NCBI RefSeq assembly: GCF_002257695.2
Contig: NZ_CP155571.1
Length of the DNA: 64,000 bases
Source: Sporomusa acidovorans
Lineage (GTDB): Bacteria; Bacillota; Negativicutes; Sporomusales; Sporomusaceae
Reading direction: 5' to 3' (one strand)
Notes under the pieces: generated by a model
The model's input: the letters and a program-made list of their open reading frames with translations, nothing else
What the model was told of the DNA's origin: nothing
The model's database searches: none
Shown here: positions 8,080 through 16,681 of the stretch, in pieces
Layout of the letters: every line of letters starts with the position of its first letter
How positions within the stretch are numbered: the first letter of the stretch is position 1
Translations under genes and position numbers: made by a program

Positions 8080-8463
8080 ATGGCTTTTAATAGGCGTTAT
8101 GGTAATAATACCACCACTACTAGCCGAAATAGGCTTTCTGATCGTGATATGATAGTTGATTTAATCAATACCGAAAAACACCTTTCTCACCTTTATGAAC
8201 ATGCAATTATGGAGTCAAGTTCTAGTATGGTTCATAATACAATGGAAGAATTTCAACATGATGAGCATGAAAATGCTTATACTTTGTATAACGTCATGCA
8301 GGGACGAGGCTGGTATAATCCCGCGGGCGCGGGGCAGGAACAAAGGCACAATTTTAAAAAAGTAATGACTACTACCAAAATGAATAACAATCGCCACTAT
8401 AATAATTATAATGGCACTAGTACTAAAGGCAAGTCGTATGACAATCGATATCAATTTACCTGA
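8080..8463 (+). CDS. Spore coat protein, CotF family
   Basis: This 127-residue protein contains a Coat_F-like helical domain (about 20-95: DRDMIVDLINTEKHL, MEEFQHDEHENAYTLYNVM) with the usual GRGWYNPA segment. The N-terminal and C-terminal tails are low-complexity and Asn/Tyr/Thr-rich. Coat F proteins are structural components of the endospore coat, deposited by the mother cell. The ATG follows GAGGTGATTCT, a typical ribosome site for this genome. It is the third gene of the operon and is followed by a clear terminator. Its presence argues that the organism forms endospores. Confidence 0.85.
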   Translation: MAFNRRYGNNTTTTSRNRLSDRDMIVDLINTEKHLSHLYEHAIMESSSSMVHNTMEEFQHDEHENAYTLYNVMQGRGWYNPAGAGQEQRHNFKKVMTTTKMNNNRHYNNYNGTSTKGKSYDNRYQFT

Positions 8464-8466
8464 TAC

Positions 8467-8498
8467 ATAAACACCAGGATAATGCTCCTGGTGTTTAT
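8467..8498. terminator. Terminator between the coat operon and the protease gene
   Basis: A 13-bp perfect stem (8467-8479 with 8486-8498) has a six-base loop, with T-rich sequence on the plus side. It lies between convergent genes (stops at 8463 and 8512) and probably serves both. Confidence 0.88.
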
Positions 8499-8511
8499 TT
8501 TCTAAGTTACA

Positions 8512-9525
8512 CTAAAAAGTAATGTCCAGTTGTTCAAGCACATGTCCAATTTTATTTAACATAGTTGCCTGCTCAGAACCAGCAAATAATAAACCAACGG
8601 CAAAATTGTCATTGGTTAGCACTAATGAGCCGCTATCACCTGGCATACTCATGGGACCGGCTAAGATTTGATCGGTAAAGATGCCATATTCATGATGATT
8701 CATACTGACTTTGAAGGTGACATTTGTAGCTAATATTTGGCTTGTAGTTACACCGGTTGTACGTCCGCTTTTTTTCACAACTAAACCTAATGTTGCTTCT
8801 TTAATGCCAGCAACAGTGCCCAAATCTAATATTTCAGCATTTATATCCTGAGGATTTAGTGGCATTGCAACTGCGCAATCTACGAAATTTAATTTTTTAC
8901 TTTCACGGAATACGCGTACTTGATATTCAGGTCTGAAAATTTGAATGCATTTATTCAGAATGGTTTCAAACTTTTGGGCGATTTTGCAATGGGGTGAGTC
9001 TACTTCACGATGCACCGGAACAAATCGCCATAAATGTGCAAACGTATCATTCTCCAATCTACCTCCATCGAATATACCTGGCTGAATAATTGGATCTCCG
9101 ATATTCGCACGATCATCGTTTCCATTCGAAATGTTCGCTAATACGTGATTGTTAGATAAAATTAGCAGTTTTCCTGTGTCTTTATCTTTTACGACTGCTC
9201 CAAAGGTACCTGCCGAAACCCTATAGTGACTAAGGCTGATACCAGGTTGAGCCGGACGTCTAAACTGCAATCTGTCTTGTAATAATTGTATGTCCCCCAC
9301 TTCTATTATGTCTGTAGGAACGTCCTCTATGACTTTTGGCACTATCGTATCACCTCTTAATGATGCTGGCTTAAACTTTTTTCTGACAAGTACTGTTAAT
9401 GCTTTTTTACCGGTATTTTCACCACGTACATATTTATGGCCCTGCCCAATACCTATTATGTTGTTAGTACAGTCATTATATTTTAGAAGCTGATAAAAGA
9501 TTTCAAGCATATCTATTTTGTTCAT
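8512..9525 (-). CDS. Trypsin-like serine protease (chymotrypsin fold)
   Basis: This 337-residue protein has an intact catalytic triad in a chymotrypsin-like frame: His127 in LSNNHVLA, Asp216 in FVDCAVA and Ser298 in MPGDSGSL. There is no signal peptide and no PDZ domain, unlike HtrA/DegP. The first 100 residues form a separate N-terminal module that includes a conserved-looking GIGQGHKYV. A ribosome site AGGGAGG precedes the ATG. Such proteins in Firmicutes are poorly characterised. Nearby spore-coat genes make a role in spore or protein turnover possible, but that is context only. Confidence 0.85.
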   Translation of the reverse strand: MNKIDMLEIFYQLLKYNDCTNNIIGIGQGHKYVRGENTGKKALTVLVRKKFKPASLRGDTIVPKVIEDVPTDIIEVGDIQLLQDRLQFRRPAQPGISLSHYRVSAGTFGAVVKDKDTGKLLILSNNHVLANISNGNDDRANIGDPIIQPGIFDGGRLENDTFAHLWRFVPVHREVDSPHCKIAQKFETILNKCIQIFRPEYQVRVFRESKKLNFVDCAVAMPLNPQDINAEILDLGTVAGIKEATLGLVVKKSGRTTGVTTSQILATNVTFKVSMNHHEYGIFTDQILAGPMSMPGDSGSLVLTNDNFAVGLLFAGSEQATMLNKIGHVLEQLDITF

Positions 9526-9624
9526 TTTCTAACCTCCCTCTTGTCAGAACTTTCCCTGAATAAGTAATTTTGTATTGAACAGTAGACAAGAGAAATAAGT
9601 AGGAGTTTATATCCCAATTAGAAA

Positions 9625-10545
9625 TTAGAGTAGTAGCATCTTGATTTCATTTATTTTTTCAACAGTTGCATGATAACCGCGCTTAATAAAGTCATTGGCT
9701 TGCTTAAAGTCTTTATGATCCAAATCAGATACTTGTGGTCTGATGATGATATCAGCATATTGTTCAGACTTCATTAAAGTGACTTCGCGGCCCATAATTT
9801 CTATACATTGCATTAAGATTTCACCGACAGAATTGATTTCATTATTGGCTTGACCGGTGTAACCTAAATCAACGGCAATAATTTTCTCAGCACCCATATG
9901 ATTTAAAATGTCTGTAGGGAGATTATTTTTAACTGCACCGTCTACTAAGGTCATTCCCCGATATTTTTTTGGAAAAAAGACTCCAGGAATTGAGATGCTT
10001 GCTCTAACGGCTTCATAAAGTAAGGCATTATGATAGTAACGTGCATTAAGAATAGTTCTGGTTCGCGGTAAGGGTGATGTGAAAAAGACTGTATCGGCCG
10101 AGTTTAAGTCGACTGCAGTTATCGCTAACGGTATTTTAGTATCACGAACAGTTCTTTCATGCCAAAATTTTCCCAAAACAGCTTCGATCTTATCCCCTTT
10201 TAATAGCCCAGTGGGCAGTACAGACCAGAAGCGGAATCTTCCACTTAGCATCCACTTTAAACCATGTTTAAATAGGTCCGATGTAGTTACTTTTAGATCT
10301 ATAAAATCAGAAATATGAATATCCCGGATTATTACTTGCATTTGCTGTGGTGAATAACCACAAGCATACATGGTCGCGACTATGGCACCGGCACTAGTTC
10401 CTGAGATATAGTCGATTGGTATGTTGTGATCAACTAACGCTTTAAGTACGCCAATATGCGAAGTTCCTTTTAGACCGCCGCCACTTAATGCAACTCCTAT
10501 TGTAGGGCGAGAACCGCGCGAGAGATTATTAATGGTAACAATCAT
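9625..10545 (-). CDS. Patatin-like phospholipase family protein
   Basis: This 306-residue patatin-fold acyl hydrolase has the oxyanion-hole motif SGGGLKG (21-27), the nucleophile elbow GTSAG (49-53, Ser51) and the catalytic Asp in VDGA (Asp202). These are the complete Ser-Asp dyad, so hydrolysis of lipid acyl esters is likely. It resembles the RssA/YchK bacterial group. No transmembrane segment or signal peptide is seen. The ATG follows GGGGTGA. The gene is preceded by the terminator of the methyltransferase gene, so it probably has its own promoter. Confidence 0.9.
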   Translation of the reverse strand: MIVTINNLSRGSRPTIGVALSGGGLKGTSHIGVLKALVDHNIPIDYISGTSAGAIVATMYACGYSPQQMQVIIRDIHISDFIDLKVTTSDLFKHGLKWMLSGRFRFWSVLPTGLLKGDKIEAVLGKFWHERTVRDTKIPLAITAVDLNSADTVFFTSPLPRTRTILNARYYHNALLYEAVRASISIPGVFFPKKYRGMTLVDGAVKNNLPTDILNHMGAEKIIAVDLGYTGQANNEINSVGEILMQCIEIMGREVTLMKSEQYADIIIRPQVSDLDHKDFKQANDFIKRGYHATVEKINEIKMLLL

Positions 10546-10615
10546 TGCTATTCACCCCGCCATTCCTCTTCATATTATGTTATGAAAGAGCAGTGCAGTG
10601 TGATAGTAATAAGGT

Positions 10616-10650
10616 ACAAAAAAAAGAGACTTTGCTGTCTCTTTTTTTGT
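10616..10650 (-). terminator. Terminator after the methyltransferase gene
   Basis: The hairpin core GAGAC-TTTGCT-GTCTC is extended by A/T-rich arms (10616-10630 with 10637-10650, one bulge). The run of A on the plus strand becomes a run of T on the minus strand, directly after the methyltransferase stop. Confidence 0.82.
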
Positions 10651-11375
10651 TACGGATTTTTTTTTGCAAGAATAATCATTCTTGGAGTTTCGGAACTATA
10701 GGAACGACCATCAAATCCGCCATAAGTTGATAGGACGGATAATCCGCTGCTACGGAATATTTTAACCATTTCGGGTAGTGAATAGGCTCTTAAAACAAAT
10801 TGATACTGAGTTTTTGTACCAGTAACCTGGTTGATTAATTGACGTTTCATGGTTACGATACCCTTCTCTAGTTCAACTTTATAGGTGAGAACATATTCTC
10901 CGCTAGGGTGCCGCCAATAACGGTTTAAATTATTGTGAACCATCCAATCTCTATTTAATAAATCAATCAGAAATAAGCCATTTGGCTGTAATGCCTTAAC
11001 AACCAGTTTTATTATATTTGCATTTTCATCATCGGTAAAATATCCAAAAGCAGCAAACATATTGATAACGGCAGCAAAATTTTGAACATAGTTAAGCTCT
11101 CTCATATCTTCTTTAGTAAAGGTAATATTTACATTGGCTTCCTGGGCTTTTTGGGCGGCGATATCTAAAAAATCCTGTGTAGCATCTACGCCTGTAACTT
11201 CAAAACCCTGTTTAGCAAGTTCTATTGCATGGCGGCCATAACCACAATACAAATCTAAAATAGATTGGCCAGGACTTAAGTTTAGCACATTAGTAATAAA
11301 TCGTACTTCCTGGTCTGTGCCAGCCAAGGAATACGTCTTGTAATCACCGATTTCATGAGTCACATTTGACACCAC
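10650..11375 (-). CDS. Class I SAM-dependent methyltransferase
   Basis: This 241-residue enzyme has the SAM-binding motif I LDLYCGYGRHA (40-50), an acidic motif II end (VTGVDAT) and post-motif sequence TFTKEDMREL. The pattern is that of the broad Methyltransf_11/25 group; the methyl acceptor cannot be read from sequence. The longest frame starts at GTG 11375; the best ribosome site (GGTGG at 11371-11375 on this strand) would favour the GTG at 11363, so the first four residues are uncertain. It is a single gene with its own terminator. A short coding-like frame lies just upstream. Confidence 0.85.
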   Translation of the reverse strand: MVSNVTHEIGDYKTYSLAGTDQEVRFITNVLNLSPGQSILDLYCGYGRHAIELAKQGFEVTGVDATQDFLDIAAQKAQEANVNITFTKEDMRELNYVQNFAAVINMFAAFGYFTDDENANIIKLVVKALQPNGLFLIDLLNRDWMVHNNLNRYWRHPSGEYVLTYKVELEKGIVTMKRQLINQVTGTKTQYQFVLRAYSLPEMVKIFRSSGLSVLSTYGGFDGRSYSSETPRMIILAKKNP

Positions 11376-11836
11376 CAGTACATACTTTTCATTTTTAACT
11401 CTGGCTATACAAACTGCCGACTATTACTACGGACCTCCGGCTTTGAAAAACGGATATTCAGCAATAGCCTTCCTTATTCGTTCAGCAATTATGTGAGCCG
11501 GTGTTAATATTGACATTGGAAGCAACACTACAAATACTTATCATCTTATTAACGTAATACACTCAGCAGTATTAGTGTTTCTGACATTTTAAATGAGATT
11601 CTTGAATTCATCATCATAGTTCACTCTGTTTTTAAATATTTAATAAAAGTTCTCTATCTACAGCATAAATTCCTGCCCTATTTTAGTTTAAATGAATCTA
11701 TAAAACTATGTATTCTAGTATTCTTGCATCGTATACCCGCACATAGTAACATAGTATACGTTTAGCAGCAGCACATGTAATAAAGCTACCCCCATGTCGT
11801 ATTATATAATACGACATGGGGGTAGCTTTAAAGTTC
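11376..11836. other. Gene-free stretch, 461 bp
   Basis: No full gene is visible. On the minus strand, 11427-11516 encodes a coding-like 29-residue peptide (AHIIAERIRKAIAEYPFFK) without a ribosome site, which may be a small gene or a remnant. Around 11731-11761 there is a 7-bp inverted repeat CGTATAC/GTATACG. The region ends with a perfect 50-bp palindrome at 11781-11830. No riboswitch I know fits the rest. Confidence 0.6.
11781..11830 (-). terminator. Perfect 50-bp palindrome after pduL
   Basis: All 25 bp of each arm match with no spacer. It lies six bases after the pduL stop and is the obvious candidate terminator, although neither side has a long T-run. As DNA it could also extrude as a cruciform. 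Confidence 0.7.
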
Positions 11837-12409
11837 TTATTTTATAAGTTCAATCGTACCGCCAGTACCAATTTTTGCGGCATTACCTTCATCTGTGTCA
11901 AGGTGACATTCAAGTTTAAATTTGTCGCTGACCCTGATTAAAACATTGTCGAATATAAGTCCTCGTTCACCGTCACAGCGTGCTTTAACAATATCTTTAT
12001 CCTTTACTCCATATTCGGCAGCGTCTGCTGGGGTCATGTGGATGTGGCGGCAAGCAGCAATAACGCCTTCTGCCAGCTTAATTTCGCCTTTAGGACCTAC
12101 TATAGTTAGTCCAGGTGAACCCTTTACGTCACCAGAATCACGAACAGGTGGTTTAATTCCAAGTTTTAAAGCATCAGTCAGAGCGATTTCAACCTGAGTT
12201 TGTTTGCGTTCAGGTCCAAGGATACGAACCTTTTTAAAGGCCCCTTTTTCAGTGACTAAATCCACTTGTTCTTCACTAGCGAATTGACCTGGTTGTGAAA
12301 GGTCTTTTTTTACTGTTAGCTGATATCCCTTACCAAACAAGATATCAAGGTGTTCACGCGTTACATGCACGTGACGAGCGGAAATACCTACGGGGATTGG
12401 TTTAGACAT
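11837..12409 (-). CDS. pduL: Phosphate propanoyltransferase PduL (phosphotransacylase)
   Basis: PduL transfers an acyl group between coenzyme A and phosphate. The 190-residue protein has the duplicated beta-barrel architecture with metal-binding histidines in SARHVHV and CRHIHM, and the conserved C-terminal ECHLDTDEGNAA. No N-terminal encapsulation peptide and no neighbouring microcompartment genes are seen, so it probably acts in the cytosol as the phosphotransacetylase of acetate/propionate metabolism. The ATG at 12409 has GGAG eleven bases upstream; a longer frame from GTG 12421 would overlap that site. A perfect palindrome follows the gene. Confidence 0.92.
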   Translation of the reverse strand: MSKPIPVGISARHVHVTREHLDILFGKGYQLTVKKDLSQPGQFASEEQVDLVTEKGAFKKVRILGPERKQTQVEIALTDALKLGIKPPVRDSGDVKGSPGLTIVGPKGEIKLAEGVIAACRHIHMTPADAAEYGVKDKDIVKARCDGERGLIFDNVLIRVSDKFKLECHLDTDEGNAAKIGTGGTIELIK

Positions 12410-12448
12410 TGGAAAATGCACTCCTTTATTTAATTTATATTCTACCTG

Positions 12449-12796
12449 CTATTCGATGATTTCAGAAAAGTATACCACAGTTACAATATCACTGTTGGTT
12501 AAGGTCTTATCATAAATAGACTCTAAAAAGACCATTAAATCATCGATGCTGGTAAGATCCGGATTTTCACCTTGTAAATCATCCATTGTCAGTTGAGAAA
12601 TAGGTTTAACTAAAACCCGATCAATGGCAGCTGTAAATATTCTTTTCTTTTGGGAAAAACGTTTGCCAACCGTTACCCAGACGATATCACCCTCTGAGTA
12701 TTTGGTGGTCTTATCACCAAGCCGGATGGTACATATTTTACGACGACAAACCAGTTGACTGTGGTAATTAGACGAATAAAAATTCAATGCCTTCAT
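12449..12796 (-). CDS. ASCH/PUA-like domain protein
   Basis: This roughly 115-residue protein has a beta-rich pattern typical of ASCH domains: CTIRLGDK near residue 24, then YSEGDIVWVTVG, then a helix-rich end. ASCH domains are PUA-like and bind nucleic acid or modified nucleosides. The assignment is by pattern only. The ATG at 12796 has AGGAGG eight bases upstream; a GTG one codon earlier is possible. It sits 19 bases after the aminotransferase stop and is probably in the same transcript. Confidence 0.6.
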   Translation of the reverse strand: MKALNFYSSNYHSQLVCRRKICTIRLGDKTTKYSEGDIVWVTVGKRFSQKKRIFTAAIDRVLVKPISQLTMDDLQGENPDLTSIDDLMVFLESIYDKTLTNSDIVTVVYFSEIIE

Positions 12797-12818
12797 CACA
12801 AAGTCCTCCTATTTCCTC

Positions 12819-13982
12819 CTATAGTTTTAGCCACTTTCTTATTCTAGTTACAGCTTCTGCTAATCGACCTTCAGGCTGAACTAATGCGATGCGCACATAC
12901 CCTTCACCACAAGTGCCAAAGGCACTGCCGGGTATGACGGCGACTCCGGTATTTTGTATGAGTGACACGGTAAAATCAAAGGACGATTGTTTGGTAGGCA
13001 CAGGCGCCCAAACATACATGGAAGCTTTGGGGCGGTCTACCTTCCAGCCAAATTCGTTGAATCCGTCAACAATAATATCGCGGCGTTTTTGATAAGTGGC
13101 AACTGTTTCCCTAACGCAATCCTGCGAACCTGTAAGAGCAGCAATCGCAGCTTGTTGTAGCGGATAAAAAATTCCATAGTCAAAATTAGATTTCAAGCGT
13201 CCTAAAAGTGATATAATTTTTGCATTACCTACCACGTAGCCTACCCTGCAACCTGCCATATTATAGGTTTTAGATAGAGAATTAAATTCTATGCCGATTT
13301 CTTTGGCACCCGGGATGGATAAAAAGCTATCCGGCTTATAACCGTCAAACACTAAATCACTATAGGCAAAATCGTAACAAACTAAAATATTGTAATGCTT
13401 GGCAAAAGCAACAACCTGCTCTAAAAAACTACGGGGTGCCGTTGCGGCTAATGGGTTATTGGGATAATTTAAAATCATCATTTTGGCTCGCTTCAGCACG
13501 GATTCTTCGATTGTGTTTAAATCTGGCAGATAGTTGTTGGCAGCGATAAGCGGCATGCGATAGAGTTCAGCGCCAGCAATGAGAGGACCTGCGCTAAAAA
13601 TGGGATAGCCGGGATCTGGTACAAGTACAACATCCCCCGGATTTACAAGGCATAAAGCAATATGAGCCAGGCCATCCTGTGAGCCGATAAGTGAATGAAT
13701 TTCAGTTTCCGGGTCTAATTCAACATCAAATTTGCGGTACCACTGAGAAATAGCGTCTAATAGGTCAGGTACTCCTTTAGACAAGGTATAACCATAATTA
13801 AAGCAGCAATTGGTAGATTTTTTTAGAGCCTCCACAATATGCGGTGCCGGTGCCATATCAGGACTGCCGATACTTAAGGTAATCACATCTTTTCCTGCGG
13901 CAATTTCGGTTTTGCGCAAATCATCCACTTGTGTGAAAATCGCAGAAGCTAACGTTTGCATACGATTAGCTTGCTCAAACAT
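12819..13982 (-). CDS. Class I/II PLP aminotransferase
   Basis: This 387-residue fold-type I aminotransferase carries the substrate-loop motif IGSPDMAPA (38-46), the PLP-phosphate region GSQDGLAH, NYPNNPLAATA (the Asn that contacts the cofactor), the Schiff-base lysine in NSLSKTYNMAGCRVGY and the C-terminal Arg in YVRIALV. It resembles aspartate and LL-diaminopimelate aminotransferases of Clostridia. A DapL role would fit the dapF at the window end, but the substrate cannot be decided here. A strong GGGAGG site precedes the ATG. The adjacent salvage enzymes (mtaD, sahH, mtnP) also allow a role in methionine transamination. Confidence 0.85.
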   Translation of the reverse strand: MFEQANRMQTLASAIFTQVDDLRKTEIAAGKDVITLSIGSPDMAPAPHIVEALKKSTNCCFNYGYTLSKGVPDLLDAISQWYRKFDVELDPETEIHSLIGSQDGLAHIALCLVNPGDVVLVPDPGYPIFSAGPLIAGAELYRMPLIAANNYLPDLNTIEESVLKRAKMMILNYPNNPLAATAPRSFLEQVVAFAKHYNILVCYDFAYSDLVFDGYKPDSFLSIPGAKEIGIEFNSLSKTYNMAGCRVGYVVGNAKIISLLGRLKSNFDYGIFYPLQQAAIAALTGSQDCVRETVATYQKRRDIIVDGFNEFGWKVDRPKASMYVWAPVPTKQSSFDFTVSLIQNTGVAVIPGSAFGTCGEGYVRIALVQPEGRLAEAVTRIRKWLKL

Positions 13983-14099
13983 GGGGCTGCCCCTCCCATT
14001 ATCAGATAATTATTTATGTAATAAAATTAGTTTATTTTAAGTAATTCAATATAATTAGGGCAAATCCTGTTAGAAAGTTAAAAAAAGCACATATTTTTA

Positions 14100-15383
14100 T
14101 TATGATTTGTGGTTTACTAAACGTATTCCTCGGTGGTCAACTTCAGCTATCAGTCGTTCTTGGTCAATGGTGGTAAGCTGATGATTATCTAGCAGGATTT
14201 TACCATCAACAATTACGGTATGAACATCACGGGAACTGGCGGCATAAGTCAGAAGTGACAAACGTTCGTGGCGGGGATGCCAATATGGCTCCTGCATATC
14301 AAAGATCGTTATGTCTGCTTTGTAGGAAGTTTGAATTTTACCGGTTAGGGTGCCCAGACCCACCGCTTCTGCCCCGGAAACGGTTGCCATGTCTACTGCT
14401 GTTTTGGTAGGAACAGACAATGGGTCTAAACGGTGAACTTTATGGAGCATTGCTGCCAAACGTAGTTCTTCAAGCATATCGAGATTATTATTGCTAGCCG
14501 CGCCATCTGTGCCTAGACCGACACAAAGGCCTGCTTTTTGCATATCCGGAACAGGTGCAACGCCACTGGCCAACTTCATATTGCTGCCAGGATTATGTGC
14601 TACTCGTACGCCTTTTTCTTTCATAATGGCAATATCATTTGGTGATATGTGAATACAATGGGCGGCTAAAACACCGTGATCCAGCACGCCTAATTCCTCC
14701 ATCAAAGCAATAGGTGATTTACCATATTGTTTTTGACAATCAGCGACTTCACCAGCTGTTTCTGATAGATGAATATGAATTTGCGCTCCAAGTTTTGCCG
14801 CCAATGCCGTTACTTTTTTTAGGTAGTCCGGCGGACAGGTATATGGTGCATGTGGGCCAAGCATTACGGTAATTCTGCCGTCAGCTGTATTGTGCCATTC
14901 CTTATAAAAGTTTTCACTTTCAGCAAGTGCCTGATTGGCAGTAGGTGCAACCCCTGCCATTCCTCTTGCCAACACTGCCCGGATGCCACTTTCCGCTACT
15001 GCCCGGGCCACTTCCGGCATAAAAAAGTACATATCGGCAAAACAAGTTGTGCCGGATTTGAGCATTTCGGCAATCGCTAAAAGCGTTCCCCAATAGACAT
15101 CTTCGGCGGTCAGGTTTTCCTCGGCAGGCCAAATTTTAGTCTGTAGCCAATCCATGAGCATCATATCATCAGCGTAACTGCGGAATAATGTCATAGCCGC
15201 ATGCGTATGAGTATTAACAAACCCCGGAATAATTAGTTTATCATGGCAGTCGATAATTCGATCAGCCTGACCTTCGACAGTGCCAATTTGGGTAATAAAT
15301 GAACCGCTGATGGCAATATCCTGTTGACGTACTTGACCGTCAGCGCAGAGAACATCGCCATCTTTGAGTAATATATTGTTCAT
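14100..15383 (-). CDS. mtaD: 5-methylthioadenosine/S-adenosylhomocysteine deaminase
   Basis: MtaD deaminates methylthioadenosine and adenosylhomocysteine to the inosine forms. The 427-residue amidohydrolase has the metal ligands His59 and His61 in NTHTHAAM, followed by MDWLQTKIWPAEE, HIHLSET, AAHCIHIS and GTDGAASNNNLDM, all hallmarks of the MtaD/ATZ-TRZ branch. A GGGAGG site precedes the ATG. It lies 26 bases downstream of sahH, so S-inosylhomocysteine may be made and then hydrolysed by its neighbour. Related family members also deaminate 5'-deoxyadenosine. Confidence 0.93.
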   Translation of the reverse strand: MNNILLKDGDVLCADGQVRQQDIAISGSFITQIGTVEGQADRIIDCHDKLIIPGFVNTHTHAAMTLFRSYADDMMLMDWLQTKIWPAEENLTAEDVYWGTLLAIAEMLKSGTTCFADMYFFMPEVARAVAESGIRAVLARGMAGVAPTANQALAESENFYKEWHNTADGRITVMLGPHAPYTCPPDYLKKVTALAAKLGAQIHIHLSETAGEVADCQKQYGKSPIALMEELGVLDHGVLAAHCIHISPNDIAIMKEKGVRVAHNPGSNMKLASGVAPVPDMQKAGLCVGLGTDGAASNNNLDMLEELRLAAMLHKVHRLDPLSVPTKTAVDMATVSGAEAVGLGTLTGKIQTSYKADITIFDMQEPYWHPRHERLSLLTYAASSRDVHTVIVDGKILLDNHQLTTIDQERLIAEVDHRGIRLVNHKS

Positions 15384-15409
15384 CAGTAGGGCCTCCCTTT
15401 TCTTCAGGA

Positions 15410-16651
15410 TTAGGCTTTATGCAGATAGGCTTCCTGTTCAGCGCTAAGTTGGTCAATCTGAAAGCCCATAGCTTTTAGTTTGAGTGCAGCAACACGATTA
15501 TCCATTTCATTTGTTACGGTATATACTTTATTCTCTAGTTTTGCATGGTTTTCAGCAATGTGAAGTACGGCCAAAGTCTGCATTGCAAAGGATAAATCCA
15601 TAATCTCTGTTGGATGACCGTCGCCGGCAGCCAAATTGACCAGCCGGCCTTCAGCTAATAGGTATAATTTACGTCCATCCGCCATAACAAATTCTTCTAT
15701 ATTTTTACGTACTGTTTTACGACTTTGAGCGAGAGCAGCCAAATCATCTTTGTTGATTTCGACGTCAAAGTGACCTGCATTTGCCATGATAGCACCCGGT
15801 TTCATGACCTTCATATGCTCACGGCGAATTACATCTTTGCAGCCGGTTAACGTAACAAAAATATCACCACGTGAGGCGGCCTCCTGCATAGGCAATACAG
15901 TAAAGCCGTCAAATACGGCTTCAATAGCTTTAATTGGATTGATTTCTGTAATAATAACATTAGCTCCCAATCCTTTGGCGCGCATAGCTACCCCGCGGCC
16001 ACACCAGCCATAACCGGCCACAACCACCGTTTTACCGGCTACCGTAAGATTAGTCGTTCTCATAATTCCATCCCAGGTAGACTGTCCGGTACCATAACGG
16101 TTGTCAAATAAATATTTACAATAAGCATCGTTTACAGCAATCATAGGGAATTTCAAACGATTAGCTTCAGCTAACGCCCGCAAGCGTAGTACGCCTGTTG
16201 TTGTTTCCTCGGATCCACCTAAAATATTACTCAGCATATCACTGCGGTCACCATGAAGCAGTGATACTAAATCGCCGCCGTCATCAACAATGATATCAGG
16301 TTTAGTGTCAAGGGCTTTATGCAAGAATCCTTCATATTCTTCGGCCGTAGTATTGTACCAGGCAAAGACTTTGACACCTTGCGAGGCTAAGGCAGCCGCT
16401 ACATCGTCCTGTGTGGACAGCGGGTTGCTGCCGGTAACCGCCACATTTGCACCGGCATTTTTAAGTACAAGCGCCAGATAGGCTGTTTTTGCCTCCAGAT
16501 GCATGGTTAAAACCACATTCTTGCCGGATAACGGTTTTGTCTGAGAAAGTTCATCATTTAATACATTCAGAACAGGCATAAATTCCTTAACCCAGTTGAT
16601 TTTATCCATACCTTGCGGTGCTAAGCTGATATCACGAATTATTGATTCCAT
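15410..16651 (-). CDS. ahcY: Adenosylhomocysteinase (or S-inosylhomocysteine hydrolase)
   Basis: This NAD-dependent hydrolase releases homocysteine from adenosylhomocysteine. At 413 residues it is the short form found in archaea and Thermotoga, without the long C-terminal extension of the eukaryotic enzyme. Visible are the substrate region HLEAKTAYLA (51-60), DDGGDL, SEETTTG (147-153), NDAYCKYLFDNRYGTGQS, the NAD-binding GYGWCGRG (213-220) and AAGDGHPTEIMDLSF. A ribosome site AGGAAGGAG precedes the ATG. The archaeal-type active site and the adjacent mtaD raise the possibility that it acts on S-inosylhomocysteine. Confidence 0.93.
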   Translation of the reverse strand: MESIIRDISLAPQGMDKINWVKEFMPVLNVLNDELSQTKPLSGKNVVLTMHLEAKTAYLALVLKNAGANVAVTGSNPLSTQDDVAAALASQGVKVFAWYNTTAEEYEGFLHKALDTKPDIIVDDGGDLVSLLHGDRSDMLSNILGGSEETTTGVLRLRALAEANRLKFPMIAVNDAYCKYLFDNRYGTGQSTWDGIMRTTNLTVAGKTVVVAGYGWCGRGVAMRAKGLGANVIITEINPIKAIEAVFDGFTVLPMQEAASRGDIFVTLTGCKDVIRREHMKVMKPGAIMANAGHFDVEINKDDLAALAQSRKTVRKNIEEFVMADGRKLYLLAEGRLVNLAAGDGHPTEIMDLSFAMQTLAVLHIAENHAKLENKVYTVTNEMDNRVAALKLKAMGFQIDQLSAEQEAYLHKA

Positions 16652-16681
16652 AAGTGAAAAGCTCCTTCCTTACCTACATTA

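Noticed and set aside
11400..11480. Riboswitch-like folding upstream of the methyltransferase gene
   Set aside because: GGCTAT/ATAGCC and GCCG/CGGC pairs can be drawn, but no conserved core of a known class (such as the c-di-GMP or cobalamin types) is present.
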